Shown here piece by piece: positions 8,757-18,023 of a DNA stretch of 64,000 nucleotides (position 1 is the first letter of the stretch; every line of letters begins with the position of its first letter). The DNA is from Hyphomicrobiales bacterium. Its GTDB lineage: Bacteria > Pseudomonadota > Alphaproteobacteria > Rhizobiales > Rhizobiaceae. The stretch lies in the NCBI GenBank assembly GCA_900466605.1, contig UBMU01000002.1:124001-188000 (forward strand). The letters are read 5' to 3'. The position numbers and the translations under genes were made by a program. Under the pieces are notes generated by a model. It saw only the letters and a program-made list of their open reading frames with translations, did no database searches and had not been told where the DNA came from.

Positions 8757-9397
8757 TCGTTACCGCCTGGGTGCTTGGGTGACAGATCGAGCAGCGCCGT
8801 GCGCGCCCTGTCGAGGAAGGTTTCCTTGCTCTCCCCGGCTTCGATTCGCATGGAATTGCCGAAGGTCACGGTGCAGATGAGGGGGATAGGGACTATCTCG
8901 CCTTTTGGCATGACGCGATTGAGATTGTTGATCCACACTGGCACGAGCTGAATCTCCGGCCGGGTCGAGGCGAGATGGAAAAGCCCGCTTTTGAATGGAA
9001 GCAACTGCGCCTCTGTCTGGTTGCGCGTGCCTTCGGGAAAGAGAATCAGCGACGCCCCGGAATCGACCACCTCCGCCATCACTTCAATCGGATCGCGGGT
9101 GCGTTTTTCGCGATCTCGCTCGATAAGTACCGCGTCGAAGACATCGCGGCCGATGAAGCGGTTGATCGACGATTTCAGCCAGTATTCCGCGCCAGCGACG
9201 GGGCGCGTTCGGCGTCTCAAGCTCGGCGGCAGGACGGCCCATACCAGAATGAAATCGCCATGGCTGGAATGATTGGCGAAATAGACGCACTGCCCCTCGG
9301 GGATGCCGTCATTCGGCCAGATGGCTCGGACCGCAGTAATTGCACGGGCAAACACAACGATAGCCGCCGCGACAGGCTTCGCGATCACACTTTTCAC
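8753..9397 (-). CDS. 1-acyl-glycerol-3-phosphate acyltransferase (PlsC-like)
   Basis: Acyltransferase of the PlsC family, making phosphatidate from lysophosphatidate. NHSSHGD carries the catalytic HX4D box and FPEGTRN the substrate-binding motif. One hydrophobic N-terminal segment anchors it. The chosen start is GTG 9397, which has a GGGGG-rich ribosome site; the frame is open to an ATG at 9451 that lacks one. First gene of the four-gene operon, supplying phosphatidate to the YnbB-like enzyme next to it. Confidence 0.85.
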   Translation of the reverse strand: MKSVIAKPVAAAIVVFARAITAVRAIWPNDGIPEGQCVYFANHSSHGDFILVWAVLPPSLRRRTRPVAGAEYWLKSSINRFIGRDVFDAVLIERDREKRTRDPIEVMAEVVDSGASLILFPEGTRNQTEAQLLPFKSGLFHLASTRPEIQLVPVWINNLNRVMPKGEIVPIPLICTVTFGNSMRIEAGESKETFLDRARTALLDLSPKHPGGNE

Positions 9398-9621
9398 CGA
9401 TTTCAGCCCCCCACTGCACCGACAAAGCAGCTTGCAATAGCGTAGCGGCATTTATGGCGGTTCGGAAGTCCTGCTTGTGGCGGAAGACAGCAGTCAAAAT
9501 ACCTGCTCCGAATCCCTGAGCGAGAACCGCAATAGACCGAACCGGTACGTTTGTTTGAGGTGAAGAGGAAAGCGTTAACCATGGTCAGCTAGGAATGAGT
9601 CGGACGCAACGGAATGAGTCG

Positions 9622-9936
9622 ATGCCAGTACAGTCAAACAAAACTCTGCAAGCAATGACGACGAGCGAGATCGTTATTTTCCCAGTCGCTTCGCGCGCCG
9701 GTGACATTGAGCGGTGCGCCGCCGAACTGGACCGTCGACACGGTGAAGAAGCAGTCCGCTTCTGGAAGACGGAGTGCCGGCGGCTGGCAGATGAGTTGAA
9801 TTCGCTCGGTTGCTCCGAGGCTGAGGTCCGTGACCAGGTCATGACCTTTCAGGCTGAAGTCCAGGCCGAACTCGTTCGTCGCCATCAGGTGCGGGCGATC
9901 TCCGAAAGCCGCAGCGGCCGCGCCATCAAGCGCTAG
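9622..9936 (+). CDS. DUF6074-like small protein
   Basis: Soluble protein of 104 aa (start ATG 9622 behind GGAATGAG; ATG 9595 and ATG 9655 are alternatives). The pattern IVIFPVASRAGDIERCAAEL...HGEEAVRFWKTE...LxxLGCSEAEVRDQVMTFQAEVQAELVRR matches my memory of DUF6074 proteins common in rhizobia, which have an (I/V)IPFP-like opening and an alpha-helical remainder. Function unknown. It stands alone between the lipid operon (divergent) and the liu operon. Confidence 0.65.
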   Translation: MPVQSNKTLQAMTTSEIVIFPVASRAGDIERCAAELDRRHGEEAVRFWKTECRRLADELNSLGCSEAEVRDQVMTFQAEVQAELVRRHQVRAISESRSGRAIKR

Positions 9937-10388
9937 TTCCACAAACCGCTCTCGCCTACGTCGTCCGACTCCCTCAAGCGGCTACGATTCGGGCGAACGT
10001 GTCGTCCCGGCGACCGATTCTTTCCATACTTTGCGCAGGTCGGCCCTTCTTGGTTCGGAAATTCCGCGCAACTGATGCTAGCATCTTCATACTGGCACCG
10101 GACCTCTTTGGATCCGCGTGCCTATTCGTGTCGTCGCCTATCTCGGGAGGAAAGGGCAGATGCAAGCGAAAGATCCACTGCTCGCTAGCGAGCGTCGCTC
10201 CGAGCACACATCGATACCGGCCGGGCGTTCGGCTGGAATTACTTGCCATTTTCGTGTTCTTCAACGAGATTTATCAGGCCGACACCGGCAGTAGAGAAGC
10301 TGCCGACCAGAAACGCGCGTGAAGCGGGAGAATAACGCACGCATGCCGGACGCTGCGGTAGCCGCACGCCGGGCTTGGGAGGGAAGGC
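9937..10388 (+). other. 452-bp gap upstream of the liu operon
   Basis: No recognised gene or RNA. It contains one 44-aa ORF with a strong ribosome site (10160-10294) and a small inverted repeat TGCGG-TAG-CCGCA at 10354-10366, close to the liuA ribosome site GGGAGGG. No MerR-type LiuR gene is present here, so the regulator, if any, is elsewhere. Confidence 0.5.
10160..10294 (+). CDS. Possible 44-aa ORF upstream of liuA
   Basis: ATG at 10160 preceded by GGGAGGAAAGGG at suitable spacing. The predicted peptide begins MQAKDPLLASERRSEHTS and ends SGRHRQ. It is polar, with no helix, signal peptide or family I know. It could be an upstream leader ORF of the liu operon or chance. It is listed because the ribosome site is unusually good. 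Confidence 0.25.
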   Translation: MQAKDPLLASERRSEHTSIPAGRSAGITCHFRVLQRDLSGRHRQ

Positions 10389-11552
10389 ATGTATTCCGGT
10401 GGTTTGAGATTTGGTCTGGCGGATGAGATCGAGTCGCTCCGCGACAGCGTTCGCCGCTTCGCGAGGGAGCGCATTGCACCGCTTGCCGCCGAGACTGACA
10501 GCAGCAACAGTTTTCCGACGCCGCTCTGGCGTGAGATGGGCGACATGGGGCTACTCGGCATCACGGCCGAGGAGGCCTATGGCGGTGCCGGTCTAGGGTA
10601 CCTGGCGCATTGCGTCGCCATGGAGGAGATCAGCCGCGCTTCGGCCTCTGTCGGGCTCAGCTATGGCGCGCATTCGAACCTGTGCGTCAATCAGATCAGC
10701 CGCAATGGAACAGCAGAGCAGAAGTCTCAGTTTCTGCCCAAGCTCATCACCGGCGAACATGTCGGCGCACTTGCCATGTCGGAACCGGGCGCCGGATCTG
10801 ACGTCGTTTCGATGAAGCTTCGGGCGGAGAGGCAAGGCGACCGTTATGTTCTCAACGGCAACAAGATGTGGATCACCAACGGTCCAGATGCCGACGTGCT
10901 GGTGGTCTACGCAAAGACCGACCCGGACGCTGGGCCGCGCGGCATTACGGCGTTCCTCGTCGAGAAGGCCTTCAAGGGTTTCTCAACCGGCCCGAAGCTC
11001 GACAAGCTTGGAATGCGCGGTTCCAATACCTGCGAGCTGATCTTCGACCACTGCGAGGTTCCCGAGGTAAATGTGCTTGGTACTGTCGGCGGGGGTACGC
11101 GCGTCCTGATGTCGGGACTCGACTACGAGCGCGTGGTCCTTTCTGCCGGGCCGATCGGCATCATGGCGGCCTGCATGGACGTGGTCGTGCCCTATCTTCA
11201 CGAGAGAAAGCAATTCGGCCAGGCAATTGGCGAGTTTCAGCTGATGCAGGGCAAGCTCGCCGACATGTACGTTACCATGAACACGGCGCGTGCCTACGTC
11301 TATGCGGTGGCGGCCGCCTGCGATCGCGGTGAAACCACGCGAAAGGATGCTGCCGGTTGCATTCTTTATGCCGCGGAGAAAGCGACACTTGTAGCTTTGG
11401 AGACAATCCAGGCGCTCGGCGGCAATGGCTACACGAACGACTATCCTGCCGCCCGACTGCTGCGCGACGCTAAGCTATACGAGATTGGTGCCGGAACCTC
11501 TGAAATCAGACGCATGCTGATCGGTCGCGAGCTATTTGCAGAAACGGCCTGA
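10389..11552 (+). CDS. liuA: Isovaleryl-CoA dehydrogenase
   Basis: FAD-dependent acyl-CoA dehydrogenase (387 aa) converting isovaleryl-CoA to 3-methylcrotonyl-CoA in leucine breakdown. Signature blocks include [11 protein letters not shown] (about 138-148), [22 protein letters not shown], and the C-terminal [20 protein letters not shown]...[12 protein letters not shown]. The specific assignment within the acyl-CoA dehydrogenases rests on the downstream 3-methylcrotonyl-CoA carboxylase genes. ATG 10389 follows a GGGAGGG ribosome site. First gene of the liuA-B-D-E-C operon. Confidence 0.93.
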   Translation: MYSGGLRFGLADEIESLRDSVRRFARERIAPLAAETDSSNSFPTPLWREMGDMGLLGITAEEAYGGAGLGYLAHCVAMEEISRASASVGLSYGAHSNLCVNQISRNGTAEQKSQFLPKLITGEHVGALAMSEPGAGSDVVSMKLRAERQGDRYVLNGNKMWITNGPDADVLVVYAKTDPDAGPRGITAFLVEKAFKGFSTGPKLDKLGMRGSNTCELIFDHCEVPEVNVLGTVGGGTRVLMSGLDYERVVLSAGPIGIMAACMDVVVPYLHERKQFGQAIGEFQLMQGKLADMYVTMNTARAYVYAVAAACDRGETTRKDAAGCILYAAEKATLVALETIQALGGNGYTNDYPAARLLRDAKLYEIGAGTSEIRRMLIGRELFAETA

Positions 11553-11587
11553 TCCGAACGTTCATCCGACAACCATCCTGGTGACAA

Positions 11588-13195
11588 ATGACGGTTTTGA
11601 AGTCGCAGATTTCGACGAATTCGGAGAACTTCAGGACAAATCGTGCGGCGATGGCCGAAGCGATCCGTGTCATTGAGGAAGCGGCCGTGAGCGCCGCAAA
11701 TGGTGGTGGAGCTGCCGCGCGCGAGCGTCATGTTGCCCGCGGCAAGATGTTGCCACGCGATCGGATCGCCGGCCTGCTCGATCCAGCCACACCGTTTCTC
11801 GAGCTCGGATTGACAGCGGCCCACGGGATGTATGGCAACGAAGCACCGGCTGCTGGCCTGATAACCGGTATTGGCCGCGTCTCGGGACGCGATTGCGTGA
11901 TCGTCTGCAATGATGCGACCGTCAAAGGCGGCACCTACTTTCCCATGACGGTGAAGAAGCATCTGCGCGCGCAGGAGGTTGCCGCGCAGAACAATCTTCC
12001 CTGCATCTACCTGGTCGATTCCGGTGGTGCGAACTTGCCGAACCAGGACGAGGTGTTCCCGGATCGGGATCATTTCGGCCGGATATTTTATAATCAAGCC
12101 AACATGTCGGCGGCGGGAATCCCGCAGATCGCCGTCGTCATGGGCTCGTGCACCGCAGGTGGAGCCTACGTGCCTGCCATGTCGGACGAGGCGATCATCG
12201 TTGAAGGCCAGGGGACGATCTTTCTTGCCGGCCCGCCGTTGGTCAAGGCTGCGACCGGCGAAGTCGTTTCCGCGGAAGATCTTGGCGGTGGCGATGTGCA
12301 CACTAGACTCTCCGGCGTTGCTGACTACCTGGCTCGCGACGACGCGCACGCATTGGCGTTGGCGAGACGCGCCGTCGCCAACCTCAATCACTCAAGGGTT
12401 GTCAACTTCGAGCGCCAATCAGTCGAGGCGCCGCTCTTCGATCCGTCGGAGATTGCGGGCATCGTCCCTGCCGACCTGCGCGTACCTTACGATGTGCGCG
12501 AGGTCATTGCCCGTATCGTGGACGGCTCCCGTTTCGACGAGTTCAAGACGCGCTACGGAACGACGCTGGTCTGTGGCTTCGCCCATATTCATGGCATTCC
12601 CGCCGGCATTATCGCCAATAACGGTGTGCTCTTTTCGGAGTCGGCGTTGAAGGGCGCCCATTTCGTCGAGCTCTGCTCGCAACGCCGGATACCGCTTGTC
12701 TTCCTGCAGAACATTACCGGCTTCATGGTCGGCCGCAAATACGAGACGGAAGGCATCGCGAAGAATGGCGCCAAGCTCGTGACTGCGGTCGCAACGACCA
12801 GCGTGCCCAAGGTCACCATGCTGGTTGGGGGATCCTTCGGCGCGGGCAACTACGGCATGGCGGGTCGCGCCTTCTCGCCACGCTTTCTCTGGACATGGCC
12901 AAACAGTCGGATCTCGGTGATGGGCGGAGAGCAGGCGGCCGGTGTCCTTGCAACTGTCCGGGGGGAGGCGCTTTCCCGTGGCGGTACTCCCTGGACACCG
13001 GAGGAGGAGGCCAGTTTTAAGCAGCCGGTACTCGATCTCTTCGAACGGCAAAGCCATCCGCTCTATGCGTCGGCGCGCCTTTGGGATGACGGGGTGATTG
13101 ATCCAGCCAAGAGCCGCGACGTGCTCGGACTCTCGCTGTCTGCGGCGCTGAATGCACCGATCGAAGCGACCCGCTTCGGCCTGTTCCGGATGTGA
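11588..13195 (+). CDS. liuB: 3-methylcrotonyl-CoA carboxylase, carboxyltransferase (beta) subunit
   Basis: Carboxyltransferase subunit (535 aa) of methylcrotonyl-CoA carboxylase, transferring CO2 from carboxybiotin to 3-methylcrotonyl-CoA. Two crotonase-fold halves are visible: [31 protein letters not shown] and [16 protein letters not shown] in the first, [15 protein letters not shown] and [20 protein letters not shown] in the second. It follows liuA by 35 bp and precedes the biotin-carrying alpha subunit by 7 bp. Confidence 0.96.
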   Translation: MTVLKSQISTNSENFRTNRAAMAEAIRVIEEAAVSAANGGGAAARERHVARGKMLPRDRIAGLLDPATPFLELGLTAAHGMYGNEAPAAGLITGIGRVSGRDCVIVCNDATVKGGTYFPMTVKKHLRAQEVAAQNNLPCIYLVDSGGANLPNQDEVFPDRDHFGRIFYNQANMSAAGIPQIAVVMGSCTAGGAYVPAMSDEAIIVEGQGTIFLAGPPLVKAATGEVVSAEDLGGGDVHTRLSGVADYLARDDAHALALARRAVANLNHSRVVNFERQSVEAPLFDPSEIAGIVPADLRVPYDVREVIARIVDGSRFDEFKTRYGTTLVCGFAHIHGIPAGIIANNGVLFSESALKGAHFVELCSQRRIPLVFLQNITGFMVGRKYETEGIAKNGAKLVTAVATTSVPKVTMLVGGSFGAGNYGMAGRAFSPRFLWTWPNSRISVMGGEQAAGVLATVRGEALSRGGTPWTPEEEASFKQPVLDLFERQSHPLYASARLWDDGVIDPAKSRDVLGLSLSAALNAPIEATRFGLFRM

Positions 13196-13202
13196 GGTAG
13201 CG

Positions 13203-15188
13203 ATGTTCCAGAAAATTCTCATCGCAAACCGTGGCGAGATTGCCTGCCGGGTGATCCGAACTGCCAGGCGCATGGGGATTGCCACTGTGGCAGTCTATTC
13301 GGATGCCGATGTCGGAGCGCTGCATGTCGAGATGGCCGACGAAGCTGTCCGTCTTGGGCCGGCCAGTGCACAGGAAAGCTATCTTTCGATAGAGCGGATA
13401 CTCGCTGCTGCGGAACGGACCGGTGCCGAAGCCATTCATCCCGGTTACGGGTTTCTGTCCGAGAATGCCGATTTTGCCGCAGCCGTAGAAGCCACGGGCA
13501 TCGTCTTCATTGGACCGCAGGCATCTTCCATTCGTGCCATGGGATTGAAGGATGCGGCAAAAACATTGATGGACCAATCCGGGGTGCCGATTGTCCCGGG
13601 CTATCATGGCGAGGAACAGAACGACGCGTTTCTGGCCGATCAGGCGACTGTGATCGGTTACCCTGTTCTCATCAAGGCGCGTGCTGGCGGCGGTGGCAAG
13701 GGTATGCGTCGCGTCGACAGCGAAGAGGATTTCCCGGCGGCGCTCGCGGCCGCAAGACGTGAGGCCAAGGCCGCCTCTGGCGACGACACGGTGTTGATAG
13801 AGCGCTGCCTCATTCGACCTCGCCACATCGAAGTTCAGATCTTCGGGGATCGGCATGGCAACGTCGTGCATCTTTTTGAACGCGATTGCTCGCTTCAGCG
13901 CCGCCATCAGAAGGTGATCGAGGAGGCGCCAGCGCCCGGCATGACGCCGGAAATGCGCTGTGCGATGGGAGAGGCGGCCGTGCGCGCGGCGCGTGCCATC
14001 TCCTATCGTGGTGCGGGCACTGTGGAGTTCATCGCAGATGTGTCAAACGGCCTCTGGCCGGATCGCTTCTATTTTATGGAGATGAATACCCGCCTTCAGG
14101 TCGAACATGCCGTCACCGAGGCAATTACCGGGGTCGATCTGGTCGAGTGGCAATTGCGCGTAGCCGCCGGCGAGCCCCTGCCGAAGAAGCAGTCGGAACT
14201 CGAAATCTACGGCTGGGCCTTCGAGGCGCGAATTTATGCCGAGGATGCCGCCAAGGGTTTCCTGCCTGCGACGGGAACGATTAGGCATCTGGATTTTCCT
14301 GACGTTACGGCGCGTGTCGACTCAGGAATCCGTTCCGGCGACTCAGTCTCCGCCCACTACGATCCTCTGATCGCCAAGATGGTCGTGCATGGCCCCAGCC
14401 GGAATGTCGCGTTGTTGCGGCTGACGAGGGCCTTGCAGAGCTCGCATGTCGTCGGCGTAACCACCAATCTCGATTTTCTCGCCAGACTGAGCACGCAGGA
14501 GGAATTTTCCGCTGGCCACCCGGATACAGGACTGATCGATCGCAACCTTCAATCGCTGACCGCCATCGAGCCGCCGGTAGACACCGTCGTGGCACTTGCC
14601 GCCGTCCTGTCGCTGGGCGCACTTACGCAATCATCGGACGGCGATCCATGGCTGACGCTGGGGCATTGGCAGCTCTGGAGCGAAATGCAGCGTATCGTTG
14701 TGCTGACCTACGAGGGTGGGCATTCGACGCTGCGGGTTGCCGCCAAGGGCTTCGATTTCTTTGCTGTGCACGATGGCCGGCGAGTGATTCCGGTGAAAAT
14801 CGTCAGCCGGCAGGATGACGGATGCAGGGCGGAGGTCGACGGCCGGCAAGTGCAGGCCAAGGCGAGCGTGGGGGCGCATCATCTCGTTGTCAGCGTGGAT
14901 CACCGAACGCATGTGTTTCATCTCGGCAACCCGCTCGATTTCAATGTAACAGATGTCGCGGATGGCAATAGGCTGATCGCGCCGATGCCGGGCTTTATCA
15001 AGATCGTTCGGACGAGTTCGGGGTCGGAAGTCTACAAGGGCGACGCGCTTGTGATCATGGAGGCCATGAAGATGGAACTCACGCTTGTCGCAGCCCGCGA
15101 TGGAACGGTAGAGGCCGTCGAGGTGAGCGAAGGACAACAGGTCGACGAGGGCACTGTGGTTCTGACGCTGCGGGTAGAGGAGACGTGA
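13203..15188 (+). CDS. liuD: 3-methylcrotonyl-CoA carboxylase, biotin-containing alpha subunit
   Basis: Biotin carboxylase plus biotin carrier (661 aa). The biotin carboxylase domain begins FQKILIANRGEIACRVIRTA, with the ATP-grasp loop KARAGGGGKGMR near residue 160 and EMNTRLQVEHAVTE near 300. The C-terminal biotinyl domain carries the modified lysine in EAMKMEL. Start ATG 13203, 7 bp after the liuB stop; an in-frame upstream extension to 13152 lies inside liuB and is rejected. The end overlaps the next gene by 4 nt. Confidence 0.96.
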   Translation: MFQKILIANRGEIACRVIRTARRMGIATVAVYSDADVGALHVEMADEAVRLGPASAQESYLSIERILAAAERTGAEAIHPGYGFLSENADFAAAVEATGIVFIGPQASSIRAMGLKDAAKTLMDQSGVPIVPGYHGEEQNDAFLADQATVIGYPVLIKARAGGGGKGMRRVDSEEDFPAALAAARREAKAASGDDTVLIERCLIRPRHIEVQIFGDRHGNVVHLFERDCSLQRRHQKVIEEAPAPGMTPEMRCAMGEAAVRAARAISYRGAGTVEFIADVSNGLWPDRFYFMEMNTRLQVEHAVTEAITGVDLVEWQLRVAAGEPLPKKQSELEIYGWAFEARIYAEDAAKGFLPATGTIRHLDFPDVTARVDSGIRSGDSVSAHYDPLIAKMVVHGPSRNVALLRLTRALQSSHVVGVTTNLDFLARLSTQEEFSAGHPDTGLIDRNLQSLTAIEPPVDTVVALAAVLSLGALTQSSDGDPWLTLGHWQLWSEMQRIVVLTYEGGHSTLRVAAKGFDFFAVHDGRRVIPVKIVSRQDDGCRAEVDGRQVQAKASVGAHHLVVSVDHRTHVFHLGNPLDFNVTDVADGNRLIAPMPGFIKIVRTSSGSEVYKGDALVIMEAMKMELTLVAARDGTVEAVEVSEGQQVDEGTVVLTLRVEET

Positions 15189-16069
15189 TTGTGCAGCCTG
15201 GAGAATCTTCATTGCTGCCGCGGGACGTCTCGATCGTCGAGATGGCGCCGCGCGATGGTCTCCAGAACGAGAAGGATCTGATCCCGACGGCGACGAAGAT
15301 TGCCCTGATCGACATGATCTCCGAATGTGGTTTTGAGCGGATCGAGGCGACGAGCTTCGTCAGCCCGAAGTGGGTACCGCAACTTGCTGACGCAGCGGAG
15401 GTGATGGTCGGTATCAAGCGCAGACCGGGGGTCCGCTATGCCGTTCTGACGCCGAATATGAAAGGCTTCGAGGCTGCGATGGCGGCGGGCGCGGACGAAA
15501 TCGCGATTTTCGCGTCTGCTTCAGAAAGCTTCTCGCAGCAGAATATCAACTGCTCCATCGCTGAGAGCATCGAACGTTTCACGCCGGTTGCCGAAGCAAG
15601 CCGCGCGCGCGGCATCCCCATGCGTGGCTATGTCAGTTGCGTGGTCGAATGTCCCTACGAGGGATCTGTCTCACCCGATGCAGTAGCGCGGGTCGTCGAG
15701 AGCCTGCATGCATTGGGCTGCTACGAGATCAGCCTCGGGGACACAATCGGCCGGGGACGGCCTGACGAGGTCGATCAGATGCTAGTGACCGTCCTCTCCT
15801 ACGCGCCGGCGACGATGCTTGCTGGTCATTTCCACGACACCGACGGCTGGGCCCTCGACAATATCGAGGTGTCGTTGAGGCACGGGCTGCGGGTTTTCGA
15901 TGCGTCGGTCGGCGGATTGGGTGGCTGCCCTTATGCCCCGGGCGCGAAGGGCAATGTCGACACGATGGCTGTGGCGCAATTCCTTGCCCGCAAGGGTTAC
16001 CGGACCGGGCTTTTGCCGGAGAAGCTGGAACAGGCCGCCCATTTTGCGCAAAGCCTCAGGAGCGCGTGA
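15185..16069 (+). CDS. liuE: Hydroxymethylglutaryl-CoA lyase
   Basis: Cleaves HMG-CoA to acetoacetate and acetyl-CoA, the last step of leucine breakdown; 294 aa, TIM-barrel HMGL-like family. VEMAPRDGLQNEKD at the N-terminus holds metal and substrate ligands, and the catalytic cysteine is in SVGGLGGCPYAPGAKGN near residue 248. The start is GTG 15185 overlapping the liuD stop (GTGA), so the two are coupled; a second GTG at 15191 is possible. One base separates it from liuC. Confidence 0.95.
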   Translation: MIVQPGESSLLPRDVSIVEMAPRDGLQNEKDLIPTATKIALIDMISECGFERIEATSFVSPKWVPQLADAAEVMVGIKRRPGVRYAVLTPNMKGFEAAMAAGADEIAIFASASESFSQQNINCSIAESIERFTPVAEASRARGIPMRGYVSCVVECPYEGSVSPDAVARVVESLHALGCYEISLGDTIGRGRPDEVDQMLVTVLSYAPATMLAGHFHDTDGWALDNIEVSLRHGLRVFDASVGGLGGCPYAPGAKGNVDTMAVAQFLARKGYRTGLLPEKLEQAAHFAQSLRSA

Positions 16070-16070
16070 T

Positions 16071-16838
16071 ATGCCGGAAACGCTGATGATTTCGATCGAC
16101 GAACGCGGAGTCGCGCGGCTTACACTCGCTCGCGAAGACAAGCGCAATGCCATGTCCGCCGAAATGATCAATGAATTGACCGAGGCCGCAAATGTGCTCG
16201 GATCGGATACGAACGTGCGCGTTATCGTGCTGGCCGGAGCGGGTAAGAGCTTCTGTGCGGGCGGCGACCTGGAATGGATGAGAGCTCAGTTCAAGGCGAG
16301 CCGGGCTGAAAGGATGACGGAAGCGCGGCGGCTGGCGATGATGTTCAAGGCCCTGAATGAGATTCCGAAGCCGCTCATCGGCTGCGTTCACGGAAGTGCC
16401 TTCGGCGGTGGTATTGGATTGATCAGCGTCTGCGACACGGTAGTCGCTTCGGAGACCGCGCGTTTCGGCCTGACGGAAGTCCGGCTTGGCCTGATACCGG
16501 CGACGATCAGCCCTTATGTGGTGGCCCGCATCGGCAGCGGTGCGGCGCGATCTCTCTTCGTTTCCGGTCGAACATTCGACGCTGCCGAAGCCAAGTCAAT
16601 CGGTCTTGTTGCTTCCGTTGTGGCGCCTGGTGACCTCGATCATGCCGTGGGGAAGGACGTGGCCGAATTTATCGCGGCTTCGCCGCAGGCCGCGGCGCGC
16701 GCCAAGGCTCTCGTGCGTTCTCTAGCGATGCCCATCACGAACGAGATCATAGAGAGCGTGGTTGCTCAACTCGCAGACAGCTGGGAGACGGACGAGGCGC
16801 AGGCTGGCATTGCAGTCTTCTTCGAAAAGCGTTCGTAG
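16071..16838 (+). CDS. liuC: Methylglutaconyl-CoA hydratase (enoyl-CoA hydratase family)
   Basis: Crotonase-family protein (255 aa) expected to hydrate 3-methylglutaconyl-CoA to HMG-CoA. The oxyanion-hole segments AGAGKSFCAGGDLEWM and HGSAFGGGIGLISVCD and the FGLTEVRLGLIPATISPYV block are intact. The ATG at 16071 immediately follows the liuE stop; the frame extends upstream into liuE but that is not coding. Assignment to this step rather than general beta-oxidation rests on operon context. Confidence 0.9.
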   Translation: MPETLMISIDERGVARLTLAREDKRNAMSAEMINELTEAANVLGSDTNVRVIVLAGAGKSFCAGGDLEWMRAQFKASRAERMTEARRLAMMFKALNEIPKPLIGCVHGSAFGGGIGLISVCDTVVASETARFGLTEVRLGLIPATISPYVVARIGSGAARSLFVSGRTFDAAEAKSIGLVASVVAPGDLDHAVGKDVAEFIAASPQAAARAKALVRSLAMPITNEIIESVVAQLADSWETDEAQAGIAVFFEKRS

Positions 16839-16878
16839 AACAAACGGGCATCAGGTTTTGACTGCTGATTTGGATCAA

Positions 16879-16968
16879 TGGCGGAGAGGGTGGGATTCGA
16901 ACCCACGATACGGTTGCCCGTATGCCGCATTTCGAGTGCGGTGCTTTCGACCACTCAGCCACCTCTCC
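16879..16968 (-). tRNA. tRNA-Ser (anticodon CGA)
   Basis: On the minus strand a 90-nt tRNA runs from GGAGAGG (acceptor 5' arm, 16962-16968) to CCTCTCC-G-CCA, with the CCA encoded at 16879-16881. The anticodon stem CCGCA/TGCGG encloses loop CTCGAAA, giving CGA (reads UCG). A long variable arm (ATACGG...CCGTAT) marks the serine class, and the T arm GTGGG-TTCGAAT-CCCAC is perfect. It converges on liuC. No integrase or att duplicate is visible beside it. Confidence 0.97.
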
Positions 16969-17274
16969 GCTTCGCTGGTCGGCGCTTGTTCGGCGCGGGC
17001 TGTCTCATAGCGATGAAAGTTCGGGCTGGCAAGACGAAATCTCAAAGCTTTTCATCCTTTTGCCTTGACAGTATTTTTGGCCTCGCGTATCTGGGCTTCG
17101 CAATAGGTGTGGATAAGTCCGTGCCTTGCCAGTCTCGTGTTCGCGCGGGGCGGATCACCGGCAGCGAGAGTTCTGGGCGAAAGCCTATGAAATCCCTGCT
17201 TAACCTCGACTGATAAAAAGACGGCCACCTGCTTGTTGCGGGTATGAGCCGGAACGAACATGAAAGGATAAAAA
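16969..17274 (+). other. Intergenic region before rplU
   Basis: No gene found in about 306 bp between the tRNA and rplU. It carries a promoter-like pair at 17065-17093 and a 5' leader of about 175 nt. I see no convincing ribosomal-protein autoregulatory structure by eye. Confidence 0.5.
17065..17093 (+). promoter_or_regulatory. Probable rplU-rpmA promoter
   Basis: Consensus -35 TTGACA (17065-17070), a 17-bp spacer, and TATCTG as a weak -10 (17088-17093), about 180 bp before the rplU start. It is the best sigma-70-like match in the interval. Confidence 0.5.
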
Positions 17275-17592
17275 ATGTTCGCAGTCATCAAGACCGGCGG
17301 TAAGCAGTACCGTGTGGCAGCAAACGACGTGCTGACCATCGAGAAGCTTGAAGCAACCGCTGGCGATGCAATTGAATTCACCGAAGTTCTCGTAATCGGC
17401 GAAGGCGCCGACGCTGCGATTGGTGCTCCCTTCGTCAAGGGCGCTTCCGTCAAGGCAGAAGTGGTCGAGCACAACCGCGGCAAGAAGGTCATCGCCTTCA
17501 AGAAGCGCCGTCGTCAGAACTCGAAGCGTACGCGCGGCCATCGCCAGCATCACACTGTTGTCCGTATCACGGACATCGTGGCTGCTAAGTAA
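17275..17592 (+). CDS. rplU: 50S ribosomal protein L21
   Basis: Ribosomal protein bL21, 105 aa, beginning [14 protein letters not shown] and containing the conserved [20 protein letters not shown](H) segment near residues 73-92 that contacts 23S rRNA. The start ATG 17275 has an AAGGA ribosome site. It is followed 35 bp later by rpmA, the near-universal order. Highly expressed housekeeping gene. Confidence 0.99.
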   Translation: MFAVIKTGGKQYRVAANDVLTIEKLEATAGDAIEFTEVLVIGEGADAAIGAPFVKGASVKAEVVEHNRGKKVIAFKKRRRQNSKRTRGHRQHHTVVRITDIVAAK

Positions 17593-17627
17593 GATCACGA
17601 GACTTTAAGGTTTAAAGGAGAACTCCA

Positions 17628-17897
17628 ATGGCACACAAAAAAGCTGGCGGTTCATCGCGCAACGGTCGTGATTCCGAATCCAAGCGCCTTGGCGTGAAGA
17701 AGTTTGGCGGCGAAACCGTCATCGCAGGCAACATTATCGTGCGTCAGCGCGGTACGCAGTGGCATCCGGGTTCCAACGTTGGCCTCGGCAAGGATCACAC
17801 GATCTTTGCTCTTACCGCCGGCAATGTGAACTACCGAACGAAGGCCAACGGTCGCGTATACGTGTCTGTAATGCCGAAAGCGGAAGCAGCGGAATAA
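17628..17897 (+). CDS. rpmA: 50S ribosomal protein L27
   Basis: Ribosomal protein bL27, 89 aa, beginning [20 protein letters not shown]. This N-terminal tail reaches the peptidyl-transferase centre. The conserved [23 protein letters not shown] block follows. AAAGGAG ribosome site, second gene of rplU-rpmA, then a strong terminator at 17969. Confidence 0.99.
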   Translation: MAHKKAGGSSRNGRDSESKRLGVKKFGGETVIAGNIIVRQRGTQWHPGSNVGLGKDHTIFALTAGNVNYRTKANGRVYVSVMPKAEAAE

Positions 17898-17968
17898 GCC
17901 GGTAGCGCTCTAAAACAGCCGGCGTCTCATCGACCCGGCTGAGCGTATCAGGTTCAGTCCAGAAAACA

Positions 17969-17998
17969 GGGGAGATGGGGCGCCATCTCCCCTTTTTT
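17969..17998 (+). terminator. Terminator after rpmA
   Basis: GGGGAGATGG-GGCG-CCATCTCCCC followed by TTTTTT: a 10-bp perfect stem with a T-run, 71 bp past the rpmA stop. Confidence 0.9.
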
Positions 17999-18023
17999 CT
18001 TGTCCAACGAAGGAGGACTGAAC

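Noticed and set aside
16879..16968. tRNA-Ser as a possible integration site
   Set aside because: No integrase, direct repeat of the tRNA 3' end or foreign gene block is seen on either side.
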